From Gammaproteobacteria bacterium RIFCSPHIGHO2_12_FULL_38_11 (GTDB lineage: Bacteria > Pseudomonadota > Gammaproteobacteria > Coxiellales > Coxiellaceae), in the NCBI GenBank assembly GCA_001801515.1, contig MGXX01000059.1:55666-110241 (forward strand): a stretch of 54,576 nucleotides of DNA, read 5' to 3'. Made by a program: the position numbers and the translations under genes. Shown here piece by piece: positions 28,192 to 38,150 of this stretch. Each line of letters starts with the position of its first letter. The stretch's first letter is position 1. Below the pieces are notes generated by a model that was not told the DNA's origin, made no database searches, and worked only from the letters and a program-made list of their open reading frames with translations.

Positions 28192-28254
28192 GGTGTTGTC
28201 CTTGTTTTGTGTGGTGTATATTATAGATGGATTTACAACTCAGGACGAGTGAAA

Positions 28255-28746
28255 ATGTTTGATACAATAGCCGTGGTCGCTTATCTTATAGGGGATGGTT
28301 CAGGGGTATCGAATTGTTTGCGCTTAAAAGCTTTATTTGCAGAAAAAAAAAGAACCGTCGTGCAAATGCAAAATGTACCTTCACCTTATATAAAGTGGCA
28401 TGGTGTTCCACCGGGAGCCAATTCATTGGCGTTAATTATTAAGGACGCAAAAATATCATCTGCAAATTCAAAAAGAAATTATTATTGGGTTATTTATAAT
28501 TTACCACCCAGTGTAAAAGAATTACCTTACAACAGCGCCAATAAAATCAATAAACACAATGAAGCTGTAAATAGTTGGGGACAAAAAAACTACCATTCGA
28601 TACGCTATGCAAATACCACACACACAGTTTTTGTAGAATTGTATGCGCTCGACAAACGTTTTTCTGCGCGTGAAAAAATAACGGGAAAAGTATTAGAACA
28701 AAAAATTAAAAACCATGTGTTGACGAAGGCGGTGATTCAGGGGTAG
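28255..28746 (+). CDS. PEBP / YbhB-YbcL family protein
   Basis: A 163-aa protein from the ATG at 28255 (AGGACGA about 6 bases upstream; the in-frame ATG at 28183 would overlap the divergent promoter region and adds non-family residues). PSPYIKWHGVPPGANSLALI is the family's ligand-pocket region and YYWVIYNLPPSV matches the HWVVYNIP segment. The usual DPDAP motif is replaced by KDAKIS, so ligand binding may be altered. Family members bind phospholipids or small ligands, and their bacterial role is poorly known. No signal peptide is seen. Confidence 0.82.
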   Translation: MFDTIAVVAYLIGDGSGVSNCLRLKALFAEKKRTVVQMQNVPSPYIKWHGVPPGANSLALIIKDAKISSANSKRNYYWVIYNLPPSVKELPYNSANKINKHNEAVNSWGQKNYHSIRYANTTHTVFVELYALDKRFSAREKITGKVLEQKIKNHVLTKAVIQG

Positions 28747-28864
28747 CTGTATTGATGAAATTACCCGCGGCCTCGTAGCCGATAAAAGTGTCTTTTGATT
28801 TGTATGCTACGTTTCTGCTCATATCTGCTCATAGTGGATGGAGTATAGCGATATCTGTTTCTCA

Positions 28865-28885
28865 GCGCGACCATGACAGTCGCGC
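28865..28885. terminator. Hairpin between convergent genes
   Basis: GCGCGAC, CATGACA, GTCGCGC: a GC-rich 7-bp perfect stem between the PEBP-like gene and the HPF gene, which converge here. Without a long T-run, so a weak or Rho-assisted terminator. Confidence 0.5.
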
Positions 28886-28895
28886 CGATAAATAA

Positions 28896-29426
28896 TCAAT
28901 CAATTGCTTTAACGCGATGTGCTTGCGGGCCATCGTGACCGGCTTCTTGAATAAAATGCACTTTCATACCGATTTTCAATTTATCAAAAGCAGGGTGTGT
29001 CACATGATTTGCATTAAAGTAGAATTCAGTGCCATCTAACCCTTCGATAAATCCAAAGCCATCGCCATGAAATAATCGAACAATTTTGCCAGACAACATC
29101 GACTGTTGACCTGTTCCTTGCTTCAGCTTCTCAACATAGTGCTCGACTTGACGCGTCATGTCCTCAAATGCATCGCGGATTGAAACGTACATATCTTCCG
29201 CTTCATTGTGAGTTGTTACCAATTCTTTTCCAGGGACGGTGATGGTGATATGTGTGTTGTGTAAATTACCGCGATTTTGATTTTTATTTTCAAACTCAAT
29301 AACGACATGGCAAGAAATCATGTGGTCATAAAATTGCTGTAACTTCGTCACTTTTTCTTCAATATGAGCTTTGACGGCTTCAGAATGCGGTAAACCACGC
29401 ATGGTAATTTGAGTAGGGACTTGCAT
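28896..29426 (-). CDS. hpf: HPF/RaiA-like ribosome factor fused to a cold-shock domain
   Basis: The chosen ATG (29426) has AGGAGA 7 bases upstream and opens the family sequence MQVPTQITMRGLPHSEAVKA; the frame extends upstream to 29477 without support. Residues 1-110 are an HPF/RaiA-type domain, which binds the 30S decoding region and silences ribosomes in stationary phase. Residues about 112-176 are a cold-shock-like domain: GKIVRLFHGDGFGFIE (RNP1) and TEFYFNANHV (RNP2). The fusion occurs in some proteobacteria; the second domain replaces the dimerising tail of long HPF. A dormancy role fits an organism with host-associated growth phases, as inference. Confidence 0.9.
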   Translation of the reverse strand: MQVPTQITMRGLPHSEAVKAHIEEKVTKLQQFYDHMISCHVVIEFENKNQNRGNLHNTHITITVPGKELVTTHNEAEDMYVSIRDAFEDMTRQVEHYVEKLKQGTGQQSMLSGKIVRLFHGDGFGFIEGLDGTEFYFNANHVTHPAFDKLKIGMKVHFIQEAGHDGPQAHRVKAID

Positions 29427-29604
29427 ATCGATCTCTCCTTGTTTGATTGTACAGGTGTTATTGTAAGTGTAGCTCAAATTTTTGGAAGTGTTTTATGACG
29501 CAGACCGCTATAAAGCTAGAAATTTACCACTTAATATGGTACTTTTTAAGAGCAATTAGCATGGAAGCGCGCAATTCCCTCTTTTACTTTTCTAACGAAT
29601 CGGG

Positions 29605-32600
29605 ATGTGGATAATGCCGCCAAAATCGCCTGACCTATTGGCAACGTCAAATCAAGGTCTTGACTATGCACAGGGTGATACCCTCATCAAGCGTGTTCAA
29701 GACGCATATCACAATAATCGGGTACTTTCATTAAGGGGTATTAACCCTGGTGCCAACCCAGAAAATAAAAAAGCTTTGATTGATTTCGCTCACATAAAAA
29801 TGACGAAAGATGCGCAAGATGTGCTGTATTTATACCAGAATGATGGTTGGAACTTTATTGGATTGCCGAAAAAAAAGCAACCTGTCAAACCAGTTGTAGC
29901 GTTGCCCGCGGCACAATTATCTCCTGATGCTTTACAAACAAGGATTGAAGATGCAAAAAGAAAAAGAACAGTACTTAATTTAGAAAGAATGGATCTCAGT
30001 CATTTTGTTGATCTGTCGCCAGATAAAAAAGACGATCTCAATTTTTTTAACCTAAAGCTTAATCAATCCTCTCTAAAAGAATTAATCAAATTTGGTTATG
30101 GCGAAAAATTAAAAGATGCCGAATTTGTTGATCTGTTTTTCAGTGAATCCGAACATTTTGAATTGATTGCAAGTGTAACCTTAACAAAAAAACAATATGA
30201 TTTGTTGAAAATAAAAGACGAACAAAATCATTTTGTTTCTATCGCAGATACGTTAACTGGCAGCACCTTCAATGATTTTTACGATAAACATAGAAATGTT
30301 AATTTAGAAAATGTGATTGTGACAGCTGATATAAACAGGGATGATGATTCGATAATCGCACTGACTGCCACAGAGTTTAGCACACTGATTGCCCGTAAAG
30401 TTAAATTTTTTAAAAGAATAAACCTAACGGGAACGCTCAATGGTGAGCATGTTTTTTGCACTGAAAATGACGTTGCATTAGAAGAAGTTGATCTCACGAA
30501 GGCTTTAATTTCGGACGACTTTCTTGATCAAATTTGTAAGCGATCAGCGGAAAAAAGAAATATAAAAAAAGTAAAAATAACGCCGAAACAACTTATTGAC
30601 TACATAGAACATAAAGAAAGAAAATCAGAGCGCGTTAATTTAACGTACAATTTATTTTATGTAGCAGGAATGGAAAGCGATGACACATTAACATCCGATG
30701 AATTTCAAAAATTACGAGCTTATGGTGCCCTGTGTTTTGAAAAAATTAACATCGTTTCTACAAAATTACGCACATCACAAGAATCTGAAGCGCCTGCTTT
30801 TCAAGCATTATCACTTGAAAGTGCGGGTTCTGCTGAATTAATGCCGAGACTAAATAAAAATAAAAAATTATTAGGTTATAAAATAGAAGATTGTATTTTA
30901 ACGCATGAAGAATACGATGCCTTAGAAAAAATGCAAGTAGACCGATTTTTTAATGTATCGATAAAACCCTTTACGCAGCAAGATGAGTTTGTTGAAGAAA
31001 TCATATTTGATCTACCTCCAGCAACACAGCCGCATGTTTTGGAAAATAGATCTGTATCACAGAGAGTAGCTGAGTTGCCAACCAGTGTGGAAATAAAAAA
31101 ATTCCTGTCTGAGATAGCTGAAAAAAATAGACCGCGCTTTGAAAATAATAAAATTATTGGTGGGAAATTAAACTTCGGCGAAATCATTATACCTGGAAAA
31201 GAAACATCAGAAGAAAATCGGTTTGGCGAATTGAAAAGGCTGTATGATTTAGGTGTGCGGGAATTTGAAGGAGTTGATATTGTTCTAAATGCAACCGAGA
31301 TGCGTCGAATATATTTACACCCATTACCCGATATCTTGCTTTTGGATTGTTTAATGTCAAATACACAAGAAAATTTTAAGGTGTTCATTAAACAAAATAA
31401 AGATGATCATCAGGCAAGTGAGGTGCTTTTCTTTTTTAGCGATGAAAACATGTTGAAAAAACAAATTGAAGACCTGTTTTCTGAAATTATTGCTTATCCT
31501 AAAAAAGCTGAAAAACCAAAAAGCACACTGGGTGATTTGATCGATTTAATTAACGAAAGTATACCATTTGAAAACGGCGTTGTGGAAAATTTATTGGGCG
31601 TCAACAAACCTATTTTTTCAAAGAATTATCAATTAATAAATATTGATTTCAGTAAAATAAGCGCGGACATCACTGACGCTGACAAAAAGTCCTTGCAAAA
31701 TTTGTTATTGAAAGCCAATTTAAAATCAACAGTGAAAATGACAGCTGAATTAGCAACCCAGCTTTTTTTAACCCATTTTGAATTAGCTACAGATGAGCCA
31801 TTAATATTAAAGGGCATTGAAATTAATGGCGGAACACTGACGTTTGCGCAAGCTAAAAAGTTATATGATTTTGGAGTTCGAAAATTTGTTGATGTGGAAT
31901 TTAAATTAGAATACAACGCAAATCGTTGTGCCGAATTAATCGTATTAAAAGACGCGCAATTTTTGAATAATTGCCTAATAAATAACATCGACAAAGACAA
32001 TACAATCAGAATGATGCATGGTGAATCTGTTGTGACATTAAACGGCAAAGATTATTCAGAAGGTGAAAGGGATGCTGAATTATTTGATATTATGTCAGGT
32101 AAAGAAATTATTGACCTGAGTGATAAGAGTGCGGTCACGTTAAATTCCAAAGCATTAAATGCTTTTTTATTCACACCCAATTTCAGGGTAAGTAATAAAA
32201 TCATTAATCGCATTACAGTTACTGATCGTTTTGATTTACGCCATTTAGGCAATAATCCTCTTTTAATTCAAAATCAAATTGCCTTGATTAATAAATTATT
32301 ATTAATTAAATTTGAAAATTGCACGTTTTCTTGCGGCATACAATTACCTGATTTTATTTTAAAACAACTTTCAGCAGCAGGCGTGGCAACGGTTGCCAAC
32401 GTGTGCAATGGGTTTTTTGATTCTGCTGCATTCACTGCAATATTGCATGAAGCAAAAGAGAGTTTACTCAAAATTCAATCGCAAAAAATAACGATGAAAA
32501 ATCGTGTTTCAGAAAATGTTTTTTTAAGAGCGAGTATCACGTCAGTTAAATTTGAAAGACTGTTAAAGACAAATAAAATCCGTTATTTTCGTGGATTCAA

Positions 32601-35600
32601 TGTGATGGGCGATGTTGATTTATCAGCCATTAAGCCAATGCGAATCTCGAATCTCGACATTCAAAATACTTTGTTTAGGGGCGCTGTTAATTTTTGTAAC
32701 GTGATTTTATCAGGCGGAAAATTACGTGGTGCCAATTTCACAGATGGTATTATTATCAATCGGAAAACCGATTTTCGGGGGTGTGACCTTCCAGTGAGCT
32801 GGCCTCCAACAATGCGTATTGTTTTTATGGATAATGAAAACAGAGTACCAACCACTGTTGAAGCGCTTTATCAAAAAATGCTGGCGTATTCAAAACAGCA
32901 CAAAGAAAATGATTTTATCGCTAAACTTGAAAAAAAATATCCTGATACGCAGGTTGGGCAAAAATTATTTGAAGCCCTTCGTCATATTCAAAAATATGAA
33001 ACAGCAGGCTGGTTTAGTAAAAAAATGCAAAGTAATAGAACGCAGCTAGCACTGATTGACGCATTGAAAAAAACGCCTATGCAAGAAAGTTTGAACAGGG
33101 AAGATAACGAATCAAATTGGAGCGACCAAATAAGCGTAGTAACATCGATAACACAGCAATCTGTTGTAACTGCAACCAGCAATGCAATGACCTGTGAAGC
33201 GAAAACGCCAGAATCTCCGACTGTCAGCGAACGTGGTATAGATCAACTGCCTGCAAGTGTAGCAAACGCTATACCCCAACCCATTGAAGAAGTGCCTGAT
33301 CCTGAATTAATAAGGGCTGAGCAACTAAGACAAGAGCAGGTCTTGGCTGCTGAAAAATTAAAACAAGCTATAGTGCGGGCTAAATCAATTATTGATGCCG
33401 CATTACTAAAATTTAAAATTAGCGATGATAAAGAAATAATAGCGGCTTTTTTGGTCCTGCAAGAAAATGATAAAAATGGTGTGAATCAATACAATAAACA
33501 ATTACGTGAAAATATTTATCCAAAATGTTTAAGGGCTATTGTGCATAGTCAATGTGATGAAAAATATAAGTCCTTTCGAGCGTTATTGATCTTATCGGGT
33601 GTTATGTTGGATGCAGAAGCACCCGACACACTCAATAAAGCTGAAGAGCGATGGGCCAAAACAAGTTTGGCTTATTTAGCGTGCGCAACTAATCCAGATT
33701 GTGTTAATCGAGAAGCGGTAAGTTGTGTTTTAACCAAAATGGAAACAAGAAAAACGGTTGCGGCTGAAAATACGCTAATAGTTGAAAGGCAACTTTATAT
33801 TGTTGAATTGATTAAAGCTAAAAAACGCGATGAAGCGAAACGCGAAGTGGCAATAATGAAAGCAGCTTGGAAGGAACAAGCAGATTTACCTGTTTGTTCA
33901 GCCAATTATAGTGAAGTATCGTTTATTGATTTAGTCAATGTCGGTATTATAGATCAGGCCGTGTTGGATGCCATTGAACTTAAAAATTCTAATGTAAGGG
34001 ATAAGAAGTATCAAGCGCATTCGCCTGAATCAGCAGACAGTTATATGTTGCGTAATTGTTTTGTAACGCAAAGAATGACTTATCTTATTTCATTGATGCA
34101 TAAAGGCGAATTTAAAAAAGCTGAAATTGAGCTTAATGCATTTTTAAATGGGCAGGATTTGGAGACGAAACAAAATTTACTGCCTCGAATTACGATTTTC
34201 CTTGCAGACTTGCAACGAGTTGAAACAAAGGAAGATCCGAAGTTTAAACAGTTATGTGATTTTAACCAATCCACATTAAAAACACGATTTGAATCTGCAA
34301 AATTAGCCGTAGCGCCATTACTGGAAAAAGAAAAACATATTCTTTGTGGCACTGTTGCATTTACGAATATTTTATCTCCTATTATTAATGCCATTCTAGG
34401 CAATGGAAAAATTAAGCCAGAAGAAATAGCGGCGCTAAAAATTTGTATTGCGAATAAAAATAAAACTGCATGGACTCATGAAACTGTAAAATCAAAAGCG
34501 CTGCTTGAAAAATTAATGTCGATTAAAGATGCGAAAAATGCCTATAGTGCTTTGGCTGAGGCCTTATTGAGCATATTGAAAGATTCTATTGACGCAACGA
34601 ATAAAATTAAAGAACCGCATCTTCTTTCGGATTTTACACAAAAAGAATTTGATTTAATAAATTGCGCAGCATACGGAAAAGAGAATGCAAACACATTACT
34701 AAAAGAAGTTAATATTAAGTGGAAAGTAATTCTCGATAATAAAGCAATAAAACATACGGTAGTGGATGGAAAAATTTCTGAGGGTCTTGTGTATGTACCC
34801 TATATCAAATTGAAGAAAGATAAAAAAGAAAAAATGTCTGTGCAGGACAGTTTGGCTGAAAAAATATACCCATCTGATGGATTACACTGGCAGGGTGGGA
34901 TAAGTGAGGTGCTTTGCAGACAAGTTCATCCTGATGAGGTAGCCCCTGTTAATGTTAATTATTTTAAATATGAGCGCGCCTGTGTTATTCAAGAGGCGCT
35001 GCAGAGATTAAGAGATTGTGCACCTGAAAAATTGCTGGAACAGTTTTCAAAACTCAAAACATTGCTTGACGTTTTTTATGATGAAATTACACAGCGTCAA
35101 AGCTTTGATGATTTTGGTCCTTACCTGGGTAAAATGACTGAAACGATCAATGAGGTTAAAGAAAAGTGGTATAAGCAGGTGTCTTCCGTTATTGCTTTCT
35201 CGGAACCACTGCAAAAAACGGTACAGGATGTGTTATCACGAGAAAAATTGCTTGATAATTTGGTGAAAAGCTATGAAACAAAAAGTCAGGAGCCTATTGT
35301 TACTAAGGTAATATCCCTTGATTTACAGGAAAAAAGGGATGCCCTTAAAAGTGCAATACAAAATATATTTGTTATTTTATTCCGTTATGGCTATATAATG
35401 GTTGCCGAATTAAACAAGCGCGGAAAGTGCATCTTATTGAAAGCTGCAGAAAAAACAGATGAAAGAGAGGCAGTGCCATTTGAGGAAAAAACATTAAAAT
35501 TTTTGAGCAGTACTGATATTTTGGGTGTTAATGCTTTTAAATATCACTGCTGTTATCAATTACAAACATTACGCGACAAAATTAATAAAGTTATTAATGT

Positions 35601-36783
35601 TTGCCCAGAAGAAAAAATAGCTGATGTGGTTAATCTTGTTTTTACAGATATTTCAGACGTACTCAATGCGATTGAAAAAGAAAATTGGAGTAATAAAGGG
35701 TATTTTGTGGCTAGAAATAAAACGTATTCCCAAGCAATTGCAGATGCTACTAAGGAATTTGCAATACAAAGAGAAATGTTGGCCGTGATGCTAGCGCCTT
35801 CTTCTGTACCGAGTGTGGAATCGCTTGTTCCGTTTAATAATAATTCAAACACTTTTTTCTGTCGAAAAATTATTGATGCGGCTGTTAAAAATGCATTGAT
35901 GTCACAGGCTGAAAAACAAATTTATAACAGTAACGTAGAGTGGGTTATTGAACAATCACAAGCTGCGTTAACTGTTTTTGTTGAACAATATCCTGATTGG
36001 GTTACAGAAGAAAATAAAGAAAAAAGGCTGCGTAATGAAGCTGCTTTGAGAAGTGACGAATGTACTGTAGATGAATTTTTCATCAATGCTAAAAATGTTG
36101 TTAGCACAGTTGCTGTTTCTTTTTTTGCAGCAGCGGTTAGAAATGTCAATCCGGCTAAAGCTGAAGCAATCCGGCTTATTAATCAAGTTGAAGTAAACTG
36201 GAAAGAACGTTTAGCAGCACAACAAGCAGAAAAAATGACGATGACGGATGATAAACGGCATAGTATTAAAAATTCAGTTGCTGAAACATTAAACCCCCTC
36301 TTTAATTATGTGCGAGAAAAAGTAAGGGCTATCAATTTAGCTAAAATTACTGCAAAAACAGGTGCGACACTCTTGAAGGGTGTTTTATTTGATGCAGATA
36401 ATAAACCAAGTGACGAGCCTTTTGCTTTATATCGTTCTGATGAAAAAACCATTTTGGAAGAAACATTTAATCATTACGATGCGATGAATTATCGTTTTGC
36501 CTTTGATTTACAGGATGCGCTGAATACGTTTAATTCCGCTGTTGATAATGCGCATTCCTTGATTGAAATATCGATGGCCATGGTGACGCTTTCCAGCGTT
36601 TTATGGCCGCAGGATGCGTGTCATTGGATTTATGCCACGATGATGTATGAAACAAATAATGGCTTTAATCGATTAATTATTACAGCATCAGATCAATTAA
36701 AGGCAATGAAGAAAGTAAGCTCTTTATCTGAACTCGCTTCACCGTCGCAAAGTCCTATATATCGAAGCACATGCGTATCGTAA
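29605..36783 (+). CDS. Giant unknown protein, 2392 aa, repeat-containing
   Basis: Not recognised as a whole. Starts at 29605 (MWIMPPKS) or 29614 (MPPKSP, GGG 9 bases upstream) are both possible. The N-terminal 1100 residues contain degenerate repeats: ELKRLYDLGVREFEGVDIVL (about 542) and AKKLYDFGVRKFVDVEF (about 748) mark units about 206 aa apart, mixed with LRR- or pentapeptide-like strands. Around residue 1030 LDIQNTLFRGAVNF and GKLRGANFTDG are pentapeptide-like. The C-terminal 1300 residues look alpha-helical; LLKEVNIKWKVIL (about 1700) and LINQVEVNWKERL (about 2192) suggest repeats there too. No signal peptide, membrane segment or catalytic motif was found. Size, Lys/Glu/Asn-rich composition and lack of neighbours of known pathway suggest a secreted effector or structural protein, unproven. 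It shares the pentapeptide-like style with the 1483-aa protein. Confidence 0.8.
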   Translation: MWIMPPKSPDLLATSNQGLDYAQGDTLIKRVQDAYHNNRVLSLRGINPGANPENKKALIDFAHIKMTKDAQDVLYLYQNDGWNFIGLPKKKQPVKPVVALPAAQLSPDALQTRIEDAKRKRTVLNLERMDLSHFVDLSPDKKDDLNFFNLKLNQSSLKELIKFGYGEKLKDAEFVDLFFSESEHFELIASVTLTKKQYDLLKIKDEQNHFVSIADTLTGSTFNDFYDKHRNVNLENVIVTADINRDDDSIIALTATEFSTLIARKVKFFKRINLTGTLNGEHVFCTENDVALEEVDLTKALISDDFLDQICKRSAEKRNIKKVKITPKQLIDYIEHKERKSERVNLTYNLFYVAGMESDDTLTSDEFQKLRAYGALCFEKINIVSTKLRTSQESEAPAFQALSLESAGSAELMPRLNKNKKLLGYKIEDCILTHEEYDALEKMQVDRFFNVSIKPFTQQDEFVEEIIFDLPPATQPHVLENRSVSQRVAELPTSVEIKKFLSEIAEKNRPRFENNKIIGGKLNFGEIIIPGKETSEENRFGELKRLYDLGVREFEGVDIVLNATEMRRIYLHPLPDILLLDCLMSNTQENFKVFIKQNKDDHQASEVLFFFSDENMLKKQIEDLFSEIIAYPKKAEKPKSTLGDLIDLINESIPFENGVVENLLGVNKPIFSKNYQLINIDFSKISADITDADKKSLQNLLLKANLKSTVKMTAELATQLFLTHFELATDEPLILKGIEINGGTLTFAQAKKLYDFGVRKFVDVEFKLEYNANRCAELIVLKDAQFLNNCLINNIDKDNTIRMMHGESVVTLNGKDYSEGERDAELFDIMSGKEIIDLSDKSAVTLNSKALNAFLFTPNFRVSNKIINRITVTDRFDLRHLGNNPLLIQNQIALINKLLLIKFENCTFSCGIQLPDFILKQLSAAGVATVANVCNGFFDSAAFTAILHEAKESLLKIQSQKITMKNRVSENVFLRASITSVKFERLLKTNKIRYFRGFNVMGDVDLSAIKPMRISNLDIQNTLFRGAVNFCNVILSGGKLRGANFTDGIIINRKTDFRGCDLPVSWPPTMRIVFMDNENRVPTTVEALYQKMLAYSKQHKENDFIAKLEKKYPDTQVGQKLFEALRHIQKYETAGWFSKKMQSNRTQLALIDALKKTPMQESLNREDNESNWSDQISVVTSITQQSVVTATSNAMTCEAKTPESPTVSERGIDQLPASVANAIPQPIEEVPDPELIRAEQLRQEQVLAAEKLKQAIVRAKSIIDAALLKFKISDDKEIIAAFLVLQENDKNGVNQYNKQLRENIYPKCLRAIVHSQCDEKYKSFRALLILSGVMLDAEAPDTLNKAEERWAKTSLAYLACATNPDCVNREAVSCVLTKMETRKTVAAENTLIVERQLYIVELIKAKKRDEAKREVAIMKAAWKEQADLPVCSANYSEVSFIDLVNVGIIDQAVLDAIELKNSNVRDKKYQAHSPESADSYMLRNCFVTQRMTYLISLMHKGEFKKAEIELNAFLNGQDLETKQNLLPRITIFLADLQRVETKEDPKFKQLCDFNQSTLKTRFESAKLAVAPLLEKEKHILCGTVAFTNILSPIINAILGNGKIKPEEIAALKICIANKNKTAWTHETVKSKALLEKLMSIKDAKNAYSALAEALLSILKDSIDATNKIKEPHLLSDFTQKEFDLINCAAYGKENANTLLKEVNIKWKVILDNKAIKHTVVDGKISEGLVYVPYIKLKKDKKEKMSVQDSLAEKIYPSDGLHWQGGISEVLCRQVHPDEVAPVNVNYFKYERACVIQEALQRLRDCAPEKLLEQFSKLKTLLDVFYDEITQRQSFDDFGPYLGKMTETINEVKEKWYKQVSSVIAFSEPLQKTVQDVLSREKLLDNLVKSYETKSQEPIVTKVISLDLQEKRDALKSAIQNIFVILFRYGYIMVAELNKRGKCILLKAAEKTDEREAVPFEEKTLKFLSSTDILGVNAFKYHCCYQLQTLRDKINKVINVCPEEKIADVVNLVFTDISDVLNAIEKENWSNKGYFVARNKTYSQAIADATKEFAIQREMLAVMLAPSSVPSVESLVPFNNNSNTFFCRKIIDAAVKNALMSQAEKQIYNSNVEWVIEQSQAALTVFVEQYPDWVTEENKEKRLRNEAALRSDECTVDEFFINAKNVVSTVAVSFFAAAVRNVNPAKAEAIRLINQVEVNWKERLAAQQAEKMTMTDDKRHSIKNSVAETLNPLFNYVREKVRAINLAKITAKTGATLLKGVLFDADNKPSDEPFALYRSDEKTILEETFNHYDAMNYRFAFDLQDALNTFNSAVDNAHSLIEISMAMVTLSSVLWPQDACHWIYATMMYETNNGFNRLIITASDQLKAMKKVSSLSELASPSQSPIYRSTCVS

Positions 36784-36790
36784 TATGTTC

Positions 36791-38128
36791 CTAACGTTTT
36801 GGATGCTGAGCTGAGTATATTTGTTTACACCGTGTTTCTGGCAATGCAAAAACAATTAATATCGCCAGTATAAATCCAACAGGAAAAATCAGCATCGCCC
36901 ATTTAAAATCACCTGTTGAAAAATGCGTGCTGATTTGATGCGTGCGCATAAACATATGTTTATCTAATAAATAACCGAAAAAGGGCTGAAATAACGCACA
37001 ACCGCCTTGCACAGAAATATTCACGACACTCACAGACATCGCTGTCACAACGCGTTTTGAATTTTCAGCTACTAATGGGTAACCAATAATTTGTGTGCTC
37101 GTGCAAACGCCTGTTAAGAAAAATAAAATAAACAAAGCGCTGTATGATAAATGAGGCGCGTATATTATAGTTAAAATTAATCCTAATGAAATAATGGCGC
37201 CTACCAACATCGGTGGACGTCGCATTTGAATTTTATCAGAGATCCAACCGACAATCGGTGCGCCAACCAATGTGCCTATAAATAGCATCGATGAGATTTC
37301 AGATGCTTCTATTGTCGAAACTGAATGGGTGTGTGTTAAATATAAAACGCCCCATAATCCACCCAGTAATCCAACCGGTAAATTCATCATGCAAACATAA
37401 AAACCGCCAAACCAATTTTGCAATCTAAAAAATGCCATGCGTAAACTGACAAAAAAACCAATTTGCTGAATTAATATTTGTTCTGCTTTATGGGTTTCTA
37501 CATGCTCTGCAGGATGATCTTTAACAACAGCAAAGATGAATAAAAAGAAAATAATACCGGCTGCAGCATCTATTTTTAAAGCCGTTCGCCAATCAACTGC
37601 TTGTGCTAACAAGGTCATGGGTGTTTGTGAAACCCATCCGCCAAACATGGCCATCGTAATGATTAACCCTGTAATTAAAGCCATTTTATTGGCCGGAAAC
37701 CAACGTGATGCCAGTCGAATTACACTTAAAAAACAGAATGCACTGCCAATACCTGTCAAAAATCGAAAGAAACAAGCGAGTGCAAATGAATGTGAAAAAG
37801 AAAATAATGCAGTGCCTAGAATGCAAATAGCCAGTGCGGTTAAAATCACAGAGCGTGTAGAATAACGATCGAGCAAGATGCCTGCAATAAATAAAAAAAC
37901 CACATTGGCAATAAAATAAAATGAAGATAAATCGCCTAGTTTTGCCGCATTAATGTGAAAAGCATGCATGAGTGACGATGAAATAGAATTAAATACATTC
38001 ATTTGAATAAATTCATAAAAGAAAAATAATGATGCAATTAATACGACAATCCATGATCGATAAGTTGCCTTTTCAGGTGTATTTTCAGTATTTAATTCGG
38101 AAGCGTTATGATGAAATGCATGTGCCAT
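36791..38128 (-). CDS. Major facilitator superfamily transporter
   Basis: A 445-aa inner-membrane protein with 12 predicted helices. MFS motif A appears after TM2 as GILLDRYSTRSV and again between the halves as GWISDKIQMRRPP. It is a close paralogue of the upstream gene (FFFYEFIQMNVFNSISSSL against FFFFEFLQVNVFNALDSSL). The substrate cannot be assigned. AAGGA lies 7 bases upstream and the gap to its neighbour is 22 bp, so the two form an operon. Confidence 0.92.
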   Translation of the reverse strand: MAHAFHHNASELNTENTPEKATYRSWIVVLIASLFFFYEFIQMNVFNSISSSLMHAFHINAAKLGDLSSFYFIANVVFLFIAGILLDRYSTRSVILTALAICILGTALFSFSHSFALACFFRFLTGIGSAFCFLSVIRLASRWFPANKMALITGLIITMAMFGGWVSQTPMTLLAQAVDWRTALKIDAAAGIIFFLFIFAVVKDHPAEHVETHKAEQILIQQIGFFVSLRMAFFRLQNWFGGFYVCMMNLPVGLLGGLWGVLYLTHTHSVSTIEASEISSMLFIGTLVGAPIVGWISDKIQMRRPPMLVGAIISLGLILTIIYAPHLSYSALFILFFLTGVCTSTQIIGYPLVAENSKRVVTAMSVSVVNISVQGGCALFQPFFGYLLDKHMFMRTHQISTHFSTGDFKWAMLIFPVGFILAILIVFALPETRCKQIYSAQHPKR

Positions 38129-38150
38129 TGTATGTCCTTAACTGATTGTT

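Noticed and set aside
28183..28254. Upstream start for the PEBP-like gene
   Set aside because: Adds residues unlike the family and overlaps the divergent PNP start region; 28255 has a ribosome site.
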